A stretch of DNA of 64,000 nucleotides from Desulfovibrio sp. JY (GTDB taxonomy: Bacteria; Desulfobacterota; Desulfovibrionia; Desulfovibrionales; Desulfovibrionaceae): positions 3,729,501 to 3,793,500 of the forward strand of contig CP082962.1 of the NCBI GenBank assembly GCA_021730285.1, written 5' to 3'. The notes beneath the pieces were generated by a model, which saw only the letters and a list, made by a program, of their open reading frames with translations, had not been told where the DNA came from and ran no database searches. This document shows, in pieces, positions 8,496 through 20,098 of this stretch. The position numbers and the translations under genes were made by a program. Position 1 is the first letter of the stretch. Each line of letters opens with the position of its first letter.

Positions 8496-11282
8496 ATGAG
8501 TTTCCCCTCCAAACCGCCGCTCAAAGAGGCACCGGTCATCGTTACCGGCCATGCCAACGCGGATTTCGACTGCCTGGCCGCCATCATCGCCGCCGGCAAG
8601 CTCTATCCCGGCGCGACCCTGATCTTTCCCGGCAGCCAGGAAAAAAATCTCAGGCACTTCTTCATCCAAAGCGCCACCTACCTGTTCAATTTCAAAAACT
8701 TCAAGGAAATCGAGCCGGGAAGCGTCAAGACCCTCGTCCTGGTCGACACCCGCCAGCGCTCGCGCCTGCCCCATATCGAACCGGTCTTCGCCAATCCGGG
8801 GCTTGTCGTTCACTGCTACGACCACCACCCCGACACCGAGGAGGACGTTCCGGCCGCCCTGTCCGTGGTCAAGCCCTGGGGATCGACCACGGCCATCCTC
8901 ATGGAACGCATCATGGCCGAGGACCTGGCCCTTTCCACCGACGAGGCCACCATCCTCGGCCTTGGCATCTACGAGGACACGGGCTCGTTCACCTTTGCCT
9001 CCACCACCGAGCACGATCTTGCCGCCGCCGCCTGGTTGCGTGCGCGCGGCATGGACGTGGGGGTTATCGCCGACCTCATGACGCGCGAGCTCTCCTCGGA
9101 ACAGATCACCATCATGAGCCAGCTCATCGAGTCGGCCCAGACCCACGACATCAACGGCGTGGAAGTGGTCATCGCCGAGGCCACCTCCGACCAGTACGTT
9201 GGCGACTTCGCCCTGCTCGTGCACAAATTTCTGGATATGGAGAACCTGCGCGTGCTTTTTGCCATCGGGCTCATGAACGACCGGGTGCACCTTGTCGCCC
9301 GCTCGCGCAGCCCGGACGTGGACGTGGGCAAGATCTGCGCCTCGCTTGGCGGCGGCGGCCACCCCTACGCGGCCTCGGCCTCCATCAAGAACCGCACCCT
9401 GACGCAAGTGCGCGAGGAGCTCTTCGGCCTGCTCTACTCGCAGGTCAACCCGCAGATCCTGGTACGCCAGCTCATGAGCAAGCCGGCCGTGTCCATCGAG
9501 GAATGGGCCAACATGCGCCGGGCCGAGGAGATCATGACCCGCTATGGCTTGAAGGCCCTGCCGGTGGTGACCAAAAACGGCAAGAAATGTGTGGGGGTCA
9601 TCGAGCACGACATCATGGACAAGGCCATCAACCATGGCCTGGGCGACGTGCCGGTGGCCGAATACATGATCCGCGAACCTGCCGTGGTCACGCCCGACAC
9701 CGACCTGTACCCGGTCATGGAGATCATCCTCGGCCGGCGGCAGCGCCTGGCCCCGGTAGTCGAGAACGGTAAGCTCGTGGGGGTGGTCACGCGCACGGAT
9801 ATCGTCAACACGCTGGTCAAGGAGCCCTCGCGCATTCCGGAGTCGCTGCTGCCCGAGCGCAAGCGCGAACGCAACATTTCGGGGCTGTTGCGCGAGCGGC
9901 TGCCCAAGGACATCCTCACGCTCCTCAAGCGTGCCGGCAAGCTCGGCCAGGAACTGGGTTATGCCGTCTATGTGGTGGGCGGGTTCGTGCGCGACGTGCT
10001 TTTAAAGCATGTCAACTTCGACGTGGACCTGGTGGTCGAGGGCGATGGCATAGCGTTTGCCGCGGCTATGACCCGGGAGATGGGCGGCCGTTACAAAGCC
10101 CACCCCAAGTTCAAGACCGCCGTGGTCGTGCTGCCGGACGGCCAGCGGGTGGATGTGGCCACGGCCCGGCTGGAATACTACGAATACCCGGCCGCGCTGC
10201 CGACGGTGGAGCTGTCCTCCATCAAGATGGACCTCTACCGCCGCGATTTTACCGTCAATGCCCTGGCCGTGCATATCTCCCCGGACCGCTTCGGCGATCT
10301 GGTGGATTTTTTCGGGGCCCAACGCGACATCAAGGACCGGGTGCTGCGCGTCCTGCATTCCTTAAGCTTCGTCGAGGACCCCACCCGCATCGTGCGGGCC
10401 ATCCGCTTCAGCGAGCGCTTCGGTTTCCGCATCGGCGGCCAGACGGACCGGCTCATTAAAAACGCCGTGCGTCACAATTTCTTCCACCGCCTGTCCGGCT
10501 CCCGGGTCTTCCACGAGTTGCAGCTGATCCTGGAGGAAAAAACGCCCCTGGCCTGCCTGCGCCGCATGCACGACTACAAGCTTCTCGCCGCCATCCATCC
10601 CCTGCTCGCCCTGACCCCGGCCCGGGAAACGGTGCTCATGGAGGTGGAAAACGTCATCAACTGGTACCGCCTGCTCTTCATCGACCCCAAGCCGCAGGCA
10701 TGGCTGATCTATTTTCTGGCCTTGTGTTCGGGTATGGACCCGGAGCAGTTCGCCTTGGTCGGCAAGCGACTCAACTTCTCCAAGCGCACGGCGGGCGACA
10801 TCGCCCATCTGCGCCTGCAGATCCGCGAAACGGCGCAAGGGCTTTTCAATTGGGAGTACCACAAGGGCACATTGTCCGAACTCTATTTCCTGATGGAGCC
10901 GCTGCCGGTCGAGGGGGCGCTTTTTCTCATGGCCCGCAATCCCCGGGAGCCGTTGCAAAAATACGTTTCGCTTTTTCTCACCACCCTGCGCGGGAAAAAA
11001 CTGGAGATTACCGGCAACGACCTCAAGGCGCTGGGCGTCGAACCGGGGCCCGGTTATACTTCCATCCTGCGCCGGGTTCGGGGCGCGGTCATCGACGGCC
11101 ATGCCCCCTGCCGGACCGAACAGCTGGAAATGGCCCGCCGGCTGGCCGCCGGTGAATCCATCGAACCGCTGTTGTCCCGGCTGACATCCGGGGCGCTTTG
11201 TTCCCTGCCCGAACCTCCGGTAAGGCCGGAAGCCGACCAGGATGTTTTACCGCAACAGGCTGTCGATCCACACAAAAAGTGA
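8496..11282 (+). CDS. DHH-CBS-CBS-tRNA nucleotidyltransferase fusion
   Basis: A 928-residue multidomain protein. Residues 1-300 form a DHH/DHHA1 phosphoesterase module (HANADFDCLAA, YDHHPDTEED, GGGGHPYAAS). Two CBS domains follow (about 325-455). From about 485 comes a class II tRNA nucleotidyltransferase/poly(A) polymerase head with VVGGFVRDVLL, FDVDLVVEGDG and YRRDFTVNALA, then the neck and tail helices. In bacteria with split CCA-adding activity this architecture is found on the A-adding enzyme. A role in maturing tRNA 3' ends, with the DHH part possibly degrading short RNA or nucleotides, follows from family knowledge. It lies 21 bases after the xerD-like gene and is probably co-transcribed with it. 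Confidence 0.92.
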   Translation: MSFPSKPPLKEAPVIVTGHANADFDCLAAIIAAGKLYPGATLIFPGSQEKNLRHFFIQSATYLFNFKNFKEIEPGSVKTLVLVDTRQRSRLPHIEPVFANPGLVVHCYDHHPDTEEDVPAALSVVKPWGSTTAILMERIMAEDLALSTDEATILGLGIYEDTGSFTFASTTEHDLAAAAWLRARGMDVGVIADLMTRELSSEQITIMSQLIESAQTHDINGVEVVIAEATSDQYVGDFALLVHKFLDMENLRVLFAIGLMNDRVHLVARSRSPDVDVGKICASLGGGGHPYAASASIKNRTLTQVREELFGLLYSQVNPQILVRQLMSKPAVSIEEWANMRRAEEIMTRYGLKALPVVTKNGKKCVGVIEHDIMDKAINHGLGDVPVAEYMIREPAVVTPDTDLYPVMEIILGRRQRLAPVVENGKLVGVVTRTDIVNTLVKEPSRIPESLLPERKRERNISGLLRERLPKDILTLLKRAGKLGQELGYAVYVVGGFVRDVLLKHVNFDVDLVVEGDGIAFAAAMTREMGGRYKAHPKFKTAVVVLPDGQRVDVATARLEYYEYPAALPTVELSSIKMDLYRRDFTVNALAVHISPDRFGDLVDFFGAQRDIKDRVLRVLHSLSFVEDPTRIVRAIRFSERFGFRIGGQTDRLIKNAVRHNFFHRLSGSRVFHELQLILEEKTPLACLRRMHDYKLLAAIHPLLALTPARETVLMEVENVINWYRLLFIDPKPQAWLIYFLALCSGMDPEQFALVGKRLNFSKRTAGDIAHLRLQIRETAQGLFNWEYHKGTLSELYFLMEPLPVEGALFLMARNPREPLQKYVSLFLTTLRGKKLEITGNDLKALGVEPGPGYTSILRRVRGAVIDGHAPCRTEQLEMARRLAAGESIEPLLSRLTSGALCSLPEPPVRPEADQDVLPQQAVDPHKK

Positions 11283-11321
11283 TGGGATCAGACACCTTCT
11301 TCAATGGCACAAAACGGAGAG

Positions 11322-11378
11322 AGGATGGCGCGGGAAGGAAAAACTCTTTTCAAAGCTTTTCCCCCTCTTGCGCCGTTT
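11322..11378 (+). terminator. Hairpin with T-run after the tRNA nucleotidyltransferase
   Basis: An interrupted inverted repeat pairs GGCGC...GGAAAA with TTTTCC...TTGCGCC and is followed by GTTTTTTC, as expected for an intrinsic terminator of the plus-strand gene. Its arms resemble the other G/A-rich palindromes in the window. Confidence 0.5.
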
Positions 11379-11388
11379 TTTCGAACGG

Positions 11389-11577
11389 CTAAAGCATGTC
11401 GTAGCCGAAAGCCTGGAATTCCGGGGCGAACACGTCGTTTATCTGTCTGAGCTGGTCACGGCGAAAGACTGTGGCCGGATCAAGCGTATTGGCCATGATG
11501 CCTTTTTGGGCATGGGGCAAGGCTACGGCAGCCTCGATACCAGGATGTTGCAACAGGCGTGAGAAATCGTATTGCAA
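11389..11577 (-). pseudogene. Possible gene remnant
   Basis: A 62-codon minus-strand frame in the otherwise gene-free stretch 11283-11611. The peptide has a balanced composition and a coherent helical end (TVFRRDQLRQINDVFAPEFQAFGYDML) that resembles the C-terminal end of a longer enzyme rather than random antisense translation. No recognisable domain remains and no ribosome site precedes it. It may be the tail of a lost gene, possibly a sulfotransferase-like protein, but that is a guess from general appearance. Confidence 0.25.
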
Positions 11578-11611
11578 GGATTCGTGGCGCAGGACTCAGT
11601 GTCGTCCCCTC

Positions 11612-12322
11612 TCAGCGTGCGGCAGCTTCCGTCAGCGGACAGGCGAGCCGCCAGTCGCTTTCCGGCTCGAACTGCCGGGCCACGTCCAGGCGTTTTTGGA
11701 ACTCGCTTCGCCGCACGGGCACCGCGCCGAAATGGGCCAGGTGCCCGGTTTCCTGCTGACAGTCGATGAAATGGAAGCCGCGCTTGTCCAAGTGCCGGCA
11801 AAGGGTCACGAAGGCGACCTTGGACGCGTCCGTGACCCGGTGAAACATCGACTCCCCGAAAAAAGCCCGGCCGATGGCCACGCCGTAGGCACCGCCAACC
11901 AGTTCCCCGTCCAGCCAGGCCTCGACGCTGTGGGCATAGCCGGCCGCGTGCAGGGCCTCGTAGGCCGCGATCATCTCCGGCACGATCCAGGTGCCGTCGC
12001 CGACCGTGCGCGACACGCCGGCACAGCCCCGGATCACGCCGCTAAAATCCTTATCCAGCGTCACGGTGAATTTCCCGGACCGGATGGTCCGGGCCAGCCG
12101 ATGTGAAACGTGGACCAGGCCCGGAAAGAGGATCGGCCTGGGGTCCGGCGACCACCACAGAATGGGCGTGTCCGTGTCGTACCAGGGGAAGATACCCCGC
12201 CGGTAAGCCGCGACCAGCCGCGTGACGCACAGATCGCCGCCCACGGCCAAAAGTCCGCCCGGCTCGGCCAACGACGGCCGTGGGAAAAGCATCGGGTCCT
12301 CGGTCAGCGAAAAAACCGGCAT
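11612..12322 (-). CDS. aat: Leucyl/phenylalanyl-tRNA-protein transferase
   Basis: A 236-residue enzyme that adds Leu or Phe to the N-terminus of proteins starting with Arg or Lys, creating N-degrons. Typical motifs are FPRPSLAEPGGLLAVGGDL near the start, RRGIFPWYD, LWWSPDPRPILFP, the FTVTLDKDF stretch, and GGAYGVAIGRAFFGESMF. It lies downstream of clpA and clpS in the same direction. A perfect 22-bp palindrome occupies the space 21 bases ahead of its ATG. Confidence 0.95.
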   Translation of the reverse strand: MPVFSLTEDPMLFPRPSLAEPGGLLAVGGDLCVTRLVAAYRRGIFPWYDTDTPILWWSPDPRPILFPGLVHVSHRLARTIRSGKFTVTLDKDFSGVIRGCAGVSRTVGDGTWIVPEMIAAYEALHAAGYAHSVEAWLDGELVGGAYGVAIGRAFFGESMFHRVTDASKVAFVTLCRHLDKRGFHFIDCQQETGHLAHFGAVPVRRSEFQKRLDVARQFEPESDWRLACPLTEAAAR

Positions 12323-12342
12323 GCCGTTTGTGTCCTGGAGGA

Positions 12343-12388
12343 CTGGGGGAGGGAACCCCTTTTTGCAAAAAGGGGTTCCCTCCCCCAG
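12343..12388 (-). repeat. Type 2 palindrome just upstream of aat
   Basis: A perfect inverted repeat with two 22-base arms (12343-12364 and 12367-12388) and a 2-base centre. The pattern in each arm is a G-rich block, AACCCC and a run of T. It begins 21 bases before the aat start codon. A near relative with the same layout sits 14 bases ahead of dnaG at 39953-39994. In the aat mRNA leader it would form a very stable hairpin close to the ribosome site. Confidence 0.8.
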
Positions 12389-12443
12389 ACCCCCACCCTC
12401 CCCAAAAATTCTTTATGGGGTTAAAAGATAGGGTGGGACTCCG

Positions 12444-12518
12444 TATCCCTTTGAAAGTTTTTGAAGGGGGTCCAGGGGGAAACTTTTTTCAAAAAGTTTC
12501 CCCCTGGCCGCCGGAGGC
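12444..12518 (-). repeat. Type 1 palindromic repeat, copy A (after clpA)
   Basis: Starts 18 bases after the clpA stop. In the direction of clpA it reads GCCTCCGGCGGCC, then a perfect 17-bp stem (arms 12472-12488 and 12491-12507), then GGACCCCCTTCAAAAACTTT. Almost the same sequence follows three other genes in the window in the same orientation. No U-run follows the stem, so it is not a classical intrinsic terminator. Confidence 0.85.
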
Positions 12519-12536
12519 ATTCCGCCTCCTTCTCCC

Positions 12537-14819
<2,283 letters not shown>

Positions 14820-15134
14820 TCAGACCTCTTCCATGCTGCATTTGAGCGGGTAGCCGTTTTCCCTGGCCAGCCGGTGCACGAGAGACACCTTGAGCTCGGC
14901 CACTTCGGCCGTGTACTCCCCACAGACGCCCACACCGTTGTTGTGGACGTTCAGCATGATCTGCGTGGCTTCGTTTTCGTTTTTATGAAACACGTCGACG
15001 AGGACCTGGATGACGAATTCCATGGTCGTGTAATCGTCGTTGTGCAAAAGCACCTTGTACCTTCTCGGCTCACGGACTTCCTCTTCGACATCGACGCCGA
15101 GACCCGGTTGTTCCTGTTCGATGGGATGGCTCAT
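14820..15134 (-). CDS. clpS: ClpS, N-degron adaptor of ClpAP
   Basis: A 104-residue adaptor that binds N-terminal Leu, Phe, Trp or Tyr and delivers substrates to ClpA. The core motif YKVLLHNDDYTTMEFVIQVL and the later VHNNGVGVCGEYTAEVAELK are diagnostic. The ATG at 15132-15134 gives the family's usual length; a longer in-frame extension upstream has no similarity and was not used. Its stop abuts the clpA start. Confidence 0.95.
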   Translation of the reverse strand: MSHPIEQEQPGLGVDVEEEVREPRRYKVLLHNDDYTTMEFVIQVLVDVFHKNENEATQIMLNVHNNGVGVCGEYTAEVAELKVSLVHRLARENGYPLKCSMEEV

Positions 15135-15516
15135 TGGGCTTGCCGTCACCTTTTCCCGGATATCGGGGAACTTCGGGGCGTCATCACGCCCGGATTGCGG
15201 TTTCTGGATAGAAATAAGTCGCCCTGGCGCACTGTCGAGGGGTAACGGCGTAAGGCGCGCCGCGTCCACCCTGCCTTGCACTCCATGAAATGGGGTACGA
15301 GAAATCGCGCCTACTGACAACAGGCTTCGCAGTACATTGAAATTGTTGCGGATCAGAAGGTAATTACAAAATAGTCGAAAATACGGGGCGGGAGTGGCCA
15401 CGCTTTGCCGGGTTCTCCCTTCTCGCGTTCTCCCGTTCAAACGTCTTCTGGCCAAGGCGTGCGCAACATGGGGCAAGGGGGAAAACCGCCCGCCCAAGCC
15501 ACAAGGGGAAAGGAAG
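15135..15516. other. Gene-free stretch upstream of clpS
   Basis: About 380 bases between the clpS start and the CYTH gene stop. It should hold the clpS-clpA promoter. It includes an A+T-richer patch at 15310-15385, but I found no convincing -35/-10 pair, operator or RNA gene. Confidence 0.4.
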
Positions 15517-16110
15517 TCAGGACAGGTCGGACAACACGCCGGCGCGTTCGTCGGGGTCGAAAACGAAACTGTCGCAGGCCGGCAGGCCGCAGGCGGCCAG
15601 ATGGGCCTGGTAGAGGGCGTGATAGGTCAGCGGTATGGCCTCGGCCATGGCAAGCCCGAGATTCTCGGCCACGGCGGCAATGGCCGAGGCCGGCCCCTCG
15701 ATTTCCAGGTAGCGGCCGAAAGGGAGCCGGTCGAGGCAGACATGGGTTTCGCCCACCTGCCAGGTCTCCCGGACTTTTTCGTAGCGCAGGGCCGGAGCGT
15801 AGCCCAGGGCGCAAAAGATCGATTCCATGACGGCGGGATCGGCTACCCCGGTCTCGAGCTCCCGGCGAACCTTGATCCCGGCGGCGGCGGCCGTTTCGGA
15901 CGGGAGCTTGAGCGTCACCCGGCCCTCGCCGTCGCGGCGCAGGCGCAAGAGCACGTCGCGACGCCGCAGCTCCCTGCCCGGCGTATCGAAGACGATATTT
16001 TCCTCGAACACCCGGGACAGGCGCACGCCGCCGGCTTTTTCGAGCTTTTCGCGCACGGGCGCAAACGCCGTCACGGCGAACTTGGTTTCAATCTCGTCGG
16101 CATCGGACAC
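15517..16110 (-). CDS. CYTH-domain protein (triphosphate-metal superfamily)
   Basis: A 197-residue CYTH protein. The signature EIETKFAV near the N-terminus supplies the E-x-E-x-K metal and triphosphate motif; further charged strands such as LLRLRRDGEGRVTLKLP and YLEIEGP complete the tunnel fold. The family includes class IV adenylate cyclases and inorganic or thiamine triphosphatases, and the exact reaction cannot be read here. I start at GTG 16108-16110, preceded by GAGGAG; a longer frame upstream overlaps hypD in another frame and is spurious. It lies directly downstream of hypD. Confidence 0.88.
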   Translation of the reverse strand: MSDADEIETKFAVTAFAPVREKLEKAGGVRLSRVFEENIVFDTPGRELRRRDVLLRLRRDGEGRVTLKLPSETAAAAGIKVRRELETGVADPAVMESIFCALGYAPALRYEKVRETWQVGETHVCLDRLPFGRYLEIEGPASAIAAVAENLGLAMAEAIPLTYHALYQAHLAACGLPACDSFVFDPDERAGVLSDLS

Positions 16111-16137
16111 GGCGGCCGCTCCTCGGGTTGCAATCCT

Positions 16138-16190
16138 GCCGGAATTCCAAAGGGCGTCGCCCTTTGGCCGCCGAAGGTTTTCCCCCAGAC
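16138..16190 (-). repeat. Hairpin repeat between hypD and the CYTH gene
   Basis: In the hypD direction a G-rich lead is followed by a short hairpin CCAAAGGGCG/CGCCCTTTGG with a 1-3 base loop. It lies just after the hypD stop and resembles the 3'-end palindromes elsewhere (shared CGGCGGCC), with a different stem. Confidence 0.5.
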
Positions 16191-16198
16191 TATGGCAC

Positions 16199-17290
16199 CT
16201 ACAGGTCGAGCCTGTACTTAAAGTAGGCGGCGCAGCCTCCTTCGGTGGAGACCATGCACGGCCCCACGGGCGTGGCCGGGGTGCAGGCCTTGCCGAAAAG
16301 CGGGCACTCGTTGGGGGCCATCTTGCCCTTGAGCACCTCGCCGCAGCGGCAGCCGGGAAGCGGCGGCGTTTCCTTGAGTTCCACGCCCGGCAGGCGCATG
16401 GCGTCGAAATCGGCGAATTCTTCGCGGATGACCAAGCCGCTTTGGGGAATGAGCCCCAGGCCCCGCCAGAGCGCATCGGCTGGGGAGAACACCTCGTCCA
16501 TAATGGCCATGGCCACGGGATTGCCGGCGTCGGACACCACCCGGGTGTAGCCGTTGCGGATGGCCGGAGCGTTATTTTTGAGCATGCCCGTGATGTCGAG
16601 CAGCGCGGTCAGGATGTCCAAGGGCTCGAACCCGGTGACGACTGAGGGCACATGGTATTTTTCGGCCACAAAGGCGTACGGGGTCGCGCCGATAATCGCC
16701 GAGACATGCCCCGGCAGGATGAACGCGTCCACGTTGATGTCCGGATCGGAGAGCAAGGCCTCAAGCGCCGGCGGCACGAGCTTGTGGAAGGAAAGCACCC
16801 GGAAGTTTTTCAGATTCTGTTCCCGGGCCAGCTTGATGGTGGCGGCCACGGCCGGGGCCGTGGTCTCGAAGCCGACGCCGAGGAAGACGACCGTGCGGCC
16901 GGGGTTGGCCGCGGCCACGGCCAGGGCGTCGACCGGCGAGTAGACGACTTCCACCCGCGCCCCGTCGGCCTTTGCGGTCTTGAGGTTGCGTCCCTTGGGG
17001 CCGGGCACGCGCATGAGGTCGCCAAAGGTGGTCAGCACCACGTCGTCACGGCCGGCCAAGTCCAAAAAGGCGGCCACTTCGGACTCGTGGGTGACGCACA
17101 CCGGGCAGCCCGGGCCGGTCAGATGGGTAATGGTCGGGGGCAGCAGGCTGCGCAACCCGGATTGGAATATGGCCACGGTATGGGTGCCGCAGACTTCCAT
17201 GAACCGAAAAGGGGTGGTCGCCTCGGCGGTCAGACGCGCAAGCAGCGCCCGGCACAGCTGGGGGTCCTTGAAAGCCTCAAACGAGTTCAA
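16199..17290 (-). CDS. hypD: HypD, [NiFe]-hydrogenase maturation protein
   Basis: A 363-residue iron-sulfur protein that, with HypC, assembles the Fe(CN)2CO group of [NiFe] hydrogenases. Motifs seen are FMEVCGTHT, GPGCPVCVT, GFETTAPA and the C-terminal cysteine set (PGCRCGEVLKG, CPLFGKAC). I place the start at TTG 17288-17290, inside the end of hypC (14-base overlap), preceded by AGGAAGG; an upstream ATG would only add frame-shifted hypC sequence. Rare-codon start and overlap suggest translational coupling to hypC. Confidence 0.95.
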   Translation of the reverse strand: MNSFEAFKDPQLCRALLARLTAEATTPFRFMEVCGTHTVAIFQSGLRSLLPPTITHLTGPGCPVCVTHESEVAAFLDLAGRDDVVLTTFGDLMRVPGPKGRNLKTAKADGARVEVVYSPVDALAVAAANPGRTVVFLGVGFETTAPAVAATIKLAREQNLKNFRVLSFHKLVPPALEALLSDPDINVDAFILPGHVSAIIGATPYAFVAEKYHVPSVVTGFEPLDILTALLDITGMLKNNAPAIRNGYTRVVSDAGNPVAMAIMDEVFSPADALWRGLGLIPQSGLVIREEFADFDAMRLPGVELKETPPLPGCRCGEVLKGKMAPNECPLFGKACTPATPVGPCMVSTEGGCAAYFKYRLDL

Positions 17291-17504
17291 GGTCCAGGCC
17301 TTCCTGAAAGAGTTTGATGGTTTCCAGGGCGTCCTCGCGGTCCAGACGGCGAATGGCGAACCCGGCGTGGACAATGACGAAATCGCCTATGGCCGGCGCG
17401 ACGTCGATGAGCTCCAGGCGCACCTGGCGGGTGACGCCGCCGATTTCCACATCAGCCACCTTATCGTTGATGGCGGTTACTTCCATGGGAACGGCAAGGC
17501 ACAT
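17277..17504 (-). CDS. hypC: HypC, hydrogenase maturation chaperone
   Basis: A 75-residue chaperone that partners HypD and docks on the hydrogenase large-subunit precursor. It begins MCLAVPMEV, with the essential Cys2 once Met is removed, and has GDFVIVHAGFAI near the end. The ATG at 17502-17504 is chosen because the conserved N-terminus begins exactly there. It heads the hypC-hypD-CYTH run; hypE is not in the window. Confidence 0.96.
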   Translation of the reverse strand: MCLAVPMEVTAINDKVADVEIGGVTRQVRLELIDVAPAIGDFVIVHAGFAIRRLDREDALETIKLFQEGLDLELV

Positions 17505-17649
17505 GGGGTGCTCCTCCGGCAAAGGGATGGCGACGGGCGAGGATGCCCGGCGCGTTTGGGGAAATATGCGCATCCGCAACGGCTTTGTCAAAAGCCGAAG
17601 GTTTGTTGGTTGGTCGGCCGGTGGGGGAAGGCGTTGCGGCCTTTGGTTA

Positions 17650-17726
17650 GCCGGCGGGGGGCATTGCGGACGCGGGCGGCGCATATTTAAAGAATACGCC
17701 TTCGCGTCCGTAATGCCCCCGCCGGC
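17650..17726 (-). repeat. Hairpin with conserved core, copy 1
   Basis: Left arm 17650-17674 pairs with right arm 17703-17726 (24-25 bases, one bulge and one G-T pair). The 28-base middle, read on the minus strand, is nearly identical to the middle of the hairpin at 22288-22365. It lies in the gene-free region upstream of hypC and about 200 bases beyond the type 1 repeat at 17909-17977. Confidence 0.75.
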
Positions 17727-17908
17727 CCTGGCAACGCGGTCCAGGCTCGAAGATAATCTTTCCCCCAGTCCGCGCGGATAATCAGGTATTGCCAGCGCGT
17801 TACATTTTTCTGGCCCTCTTTGTCTCCTCGCCGACGGATAACCGTCCAGCCTCGTAAGCGGCCTCTTGTCCCTCTGAAAAACCAAGTTGAATAGACTCCC
17901 CGCCCTCC

Positions 17909-17977
17909 TTTGAAAATTTTTGAAGGGGGTCCAGGGGGAAACTTTTTTCAAAAAGTTTCCCCCTGGCCGCCGGAGGC
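17909..17977 (-). repeat. Type 1 palindromic repeat, copy B
   Basis: Perfect 17-bp stem (17931-17947 with 17950-17966). It begins only 4 bases after the stop of the gene ending at 17982 and is oriented with that gene, as the other copies are. Confidence 0.85.
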
Positions 17978-17981
17978 GCCA

Positions 17982-18335
17982 TTACAACGCGACAACCTCC
18001 AACGCCTTGAAGCACTTGGGCGGGATAAGCTCCTGGTGCACGGCGAAGCGGGCCTTGGACACGGCCTTGTCCGCGTCGGCCGCCTCCACCTCGACCTCGC
18101 CGGAGAGCGGCGTTTCCACCTTTGTCCGGTAGGCCACTTCATAGGTCCCGGCCGGCTCCAGGGGCCGGATGGTACGCGGTTCGAAATGAAAGTAGGGCTC
18201 GTCCCGACGCTGGTCGGGGTGCACGATGGCCTGGGCCGCGAGCATGGCCTGTCCCTTGCCGGTGGCCGTCACCACTTCGGCGCCTTCCTTGGCCTGCATA
18301 ATTCTGGTTTCGTAGCGCACACGATATTTCGGCAT
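17982..18335 (-). CDS. Hypothetical protein, 117 residues
   Basis: Unrecognised small soluble protein starting MPKYRVRYETRIMQAKEGAE. It reads as alternating beta strands with charged surface patches and a helical C-terminal half (ADADKAVSKARFAVHQEL) and has no signal peptide or obvious catalytic motif. The start at 18333-18335 is the most compact choice, although no strong ribosome site precedes it; ATG 18350 is an alternative. A type 1 repeat follows its stop at once, which supports it being a real transcribed gene. Confidence 0.65.
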   Translation of the reverse strand: MPKYRVRYETRIMQAKEGAEVVTATGKGQAMLAAQAIVHPDQRRDEPYFHFEPRTIRPLEPAGTYEVAYRTKVETPLSGEVEVEAADADKAVSKARFAVHQELIPPKCFKALEVVAL

Positions 18336-18463
18336 GATCGACCAATCCATTTCCGGCCGGCGAAAGAACCGCGGCCGGGCGTTGCTTTTTCCCGAAGGGT
18401 TGCTATCAATCCGGTTGCCGGGCGCAAAGCTTTTCAACCCGTCCGGCAACCGACGTTTTCCAT

Positions 18464-19108
18464 ATGTCCGAACACATCCATGATCCTGCCCAGCCCAAGC
18501 CGGAAACCGGCTCCGGGGAGCTGCCCTTCCCGCCCGATCCGCCGCGGGTGTCCTTTGTTCCCACGGACGCGCAGTGTCGCGAATTGTGGGACGCCTACGG
18601 CATGTTGCCCAACATCCGGGAGCATAGCGCTCTGGTCGCCTGTCTGGCTACCGCCCTGGCCGAAGCGGCCGTGCGGGCCGGGCTTGACGTGGAAGTGGCG
18701 GCCGTGCGGGCCGCCGGACTGCTCCACGACCTGGCCAAGACCTACACCATCCGCCACGGCGGCAACCACTGCCAACTCGGCGGCGCCTGGGTGCAGGAAC
18801 TGACCGGCAATCCGGTCCTGGCCCAGGGCGTGGCCTGCCACGTCACCTGGAGCCTGCCCATCGACCTGCGGGCACATTTTCTGCCGCTGGCAATCATTTA
18901 CAGCGACAAGCGGGTCAAGCACAACCAGATCGTCACCTTGGAAGCCCGCTTCGACGATCTGCTGACCCGCTACGGCAAGACGGAATACATCCGGGAACGC
19001 ATCCGGGAATCCTTCCAACAGGCCGCGGCCATCGAAAAGGCCCTGGCCCAAACCCTGGATTTGGATCTCCATGAAAATACTTTTGGTTGCGGGCGGCTGG
19101 TCGAGTGA
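18464..19108 (+). CDS. HD-domain phosphohydrolase
   Basis: A 214-residue protein with an HD metal-dependent phosphohydrolase domain. His in [13 protein letters not shown], the doublet in [11 protein letters not shown] and Asp in [12 protein letters not shown] are in place. Such enzymes cleave phosphate esters of nucleotides or related molecules, and the substrate is unknown. The proline-rich first 30 residues are probably disordered. The last 38 bases overlap the start of ddl in another frame, so the two are likely co-expressed. Confidence 0.85.
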   Translation: MSEHIHDPAQPKPETGSGELPFPPDPPRVSFVPTDAQCRELWDAYGMLPNIREHSALVACLATALAEAAVRAGLDVEVAAVRAAGLLHDLAKTYTIRHGGNHCQLGGAWVQELTGNPVLAQGVACHVTWSLPIDLRAHFLPLAIIYSDKRVKHNQIVTLEARFDDLLTRYGKTEYIRERIRESFQQAAAIEKALAQTLDLDLHENTFGCGRLVE

Positions 19109-19991
19109 ACGCGAGGTTTCGCTGTCCGGCGCCGTCCAGATCGGCAAGGCGCTTACAAGCCTTGGCCACGAGGTCGTTCCCTGCGACCTGTCCGACGATT
19201 TTCCGGGGTTTGTCGACGCGGCCAGAGGCTGCGATTTCGCCTTTTTGAATCTCCACGGCGCGCCGGGCGAGGACGGCCTGCCCCAGGCTTTGCTCGACGC
19301 GGCCGGCGTGCCCTACCAGGGATCCGGCCCGGCCGGCTCGTTTCTGGCGCTCAACAAGGCCGCGTCCAAGCAGCTTTTCATCCGCCACGGCCTGCCGACG
19401 CCACGCTGGGATTTCCTGCCCACGCCGCCGCCGGCAGGGTACGCGCCCGATTTCCCGACGCCCTGGTTCGTCAAGCCCAACAGCGGCGGCTCGAGCGTCT
19501 ACATGTCGCTGGTGCGCGATCCGGCCGATCTGCCGGCGGCCCTGAAAAAAATCTTCGCCACCGGCGACACGGCGCTTATCGAGGAAGGGATTTGCGGCGG
19601 CACGGAGCTGACCTGCGCCGTGCTTGGCGACGAGGCCCTGCCGCCCATCCTCATCCGGCCCAAGGCAGGGGAATTTTTCGATTACACCAGCAAATACCAG
19701 CCCGAGGCGGCCGACGAGATCTGCCCGGCCCCCATCCCGCTGGCATTGACCGACGAACTCGGCCGCCTCAGCCTGGCTGCCCATGCGGCGCTCGGACTTG
19801 CCGGCTACAGCCGGGCGGATTTCATCCACACCGACAGGCACGGACTGACACTCCTCGAGGTCAACACCCTGCCCGGCATGACGCCGACCAGCCTGCTGCC
19901 CCGCTCGGCCCGGGCGGCCGGGCTCGACTTTCCCCAACTGATCGCCAAACTCATGGAACTTGGGCTTGCGCGACGGGGCAAGAGGCCTTAA
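19071..19991 (+). CDS. ddl: D-alanine--D-alanine ligase
   Basis: A 306-residue ATP-grasp enzyme that makes the D-Ala-D-Ala dipeptide for peptidoglycan. Diagnostic segments are [55 protein letters not shown] and [11 protein letters not shown] with the metal-binding Asn. Its ATG lies within the 3' end of the HD gene. The length fits the family. Confidence 0.95.
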   Translation: MKILLVAGGWSSEREVSLSGAVQIGKALTSLGHEVVPCDLSDDFPGFVDAARGCDFAFLNLHGAPGEDGLPQALLDAAGVPYQGSGPAGSFLALNKAASKQLFIRHGLPTPRWDFLPTPPPAGYAPDFPTPWFVKPNSGGSSVYMSLVRDPADLPAALKKIFATGDTALIEEGICGGTELTCAVLGDEALPPILIRPKAGEFFDYTSKYQPEAADEICPAPIPLALTDELGRLSLAAHAALGLAGYSRADFIHTDRHGLTLLEVNTLPGMTPTSLLPRSARAAGLDFPQLIAKLMELGLARRGKRP

Positions 19992-20098
19992 TTGACCCCG
20001 ACCCACGGCGCGTCCGGCCTTTACGCCGGCCCCGTTCCACTATACCCTGCCGGCGGCCGTAAACCCGCGGCCGACGGCCCATACGCGCGGAGACCTGC

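Noticed and set aside
12444-12518. Type 1 repeat as an ordinary intrinsic terminator
   Set aside because: The stem is followed by GGACCCCC rather than a U run, and copy C is followed by a separate strong terminator.
16111-16476. N-terminal extension of the CYTH gene to 16476
   Set aside because: The extension overlaps hypD in a different frame and has shadow-like composition; GTG 16110 has a ribosome site and begins the domain.
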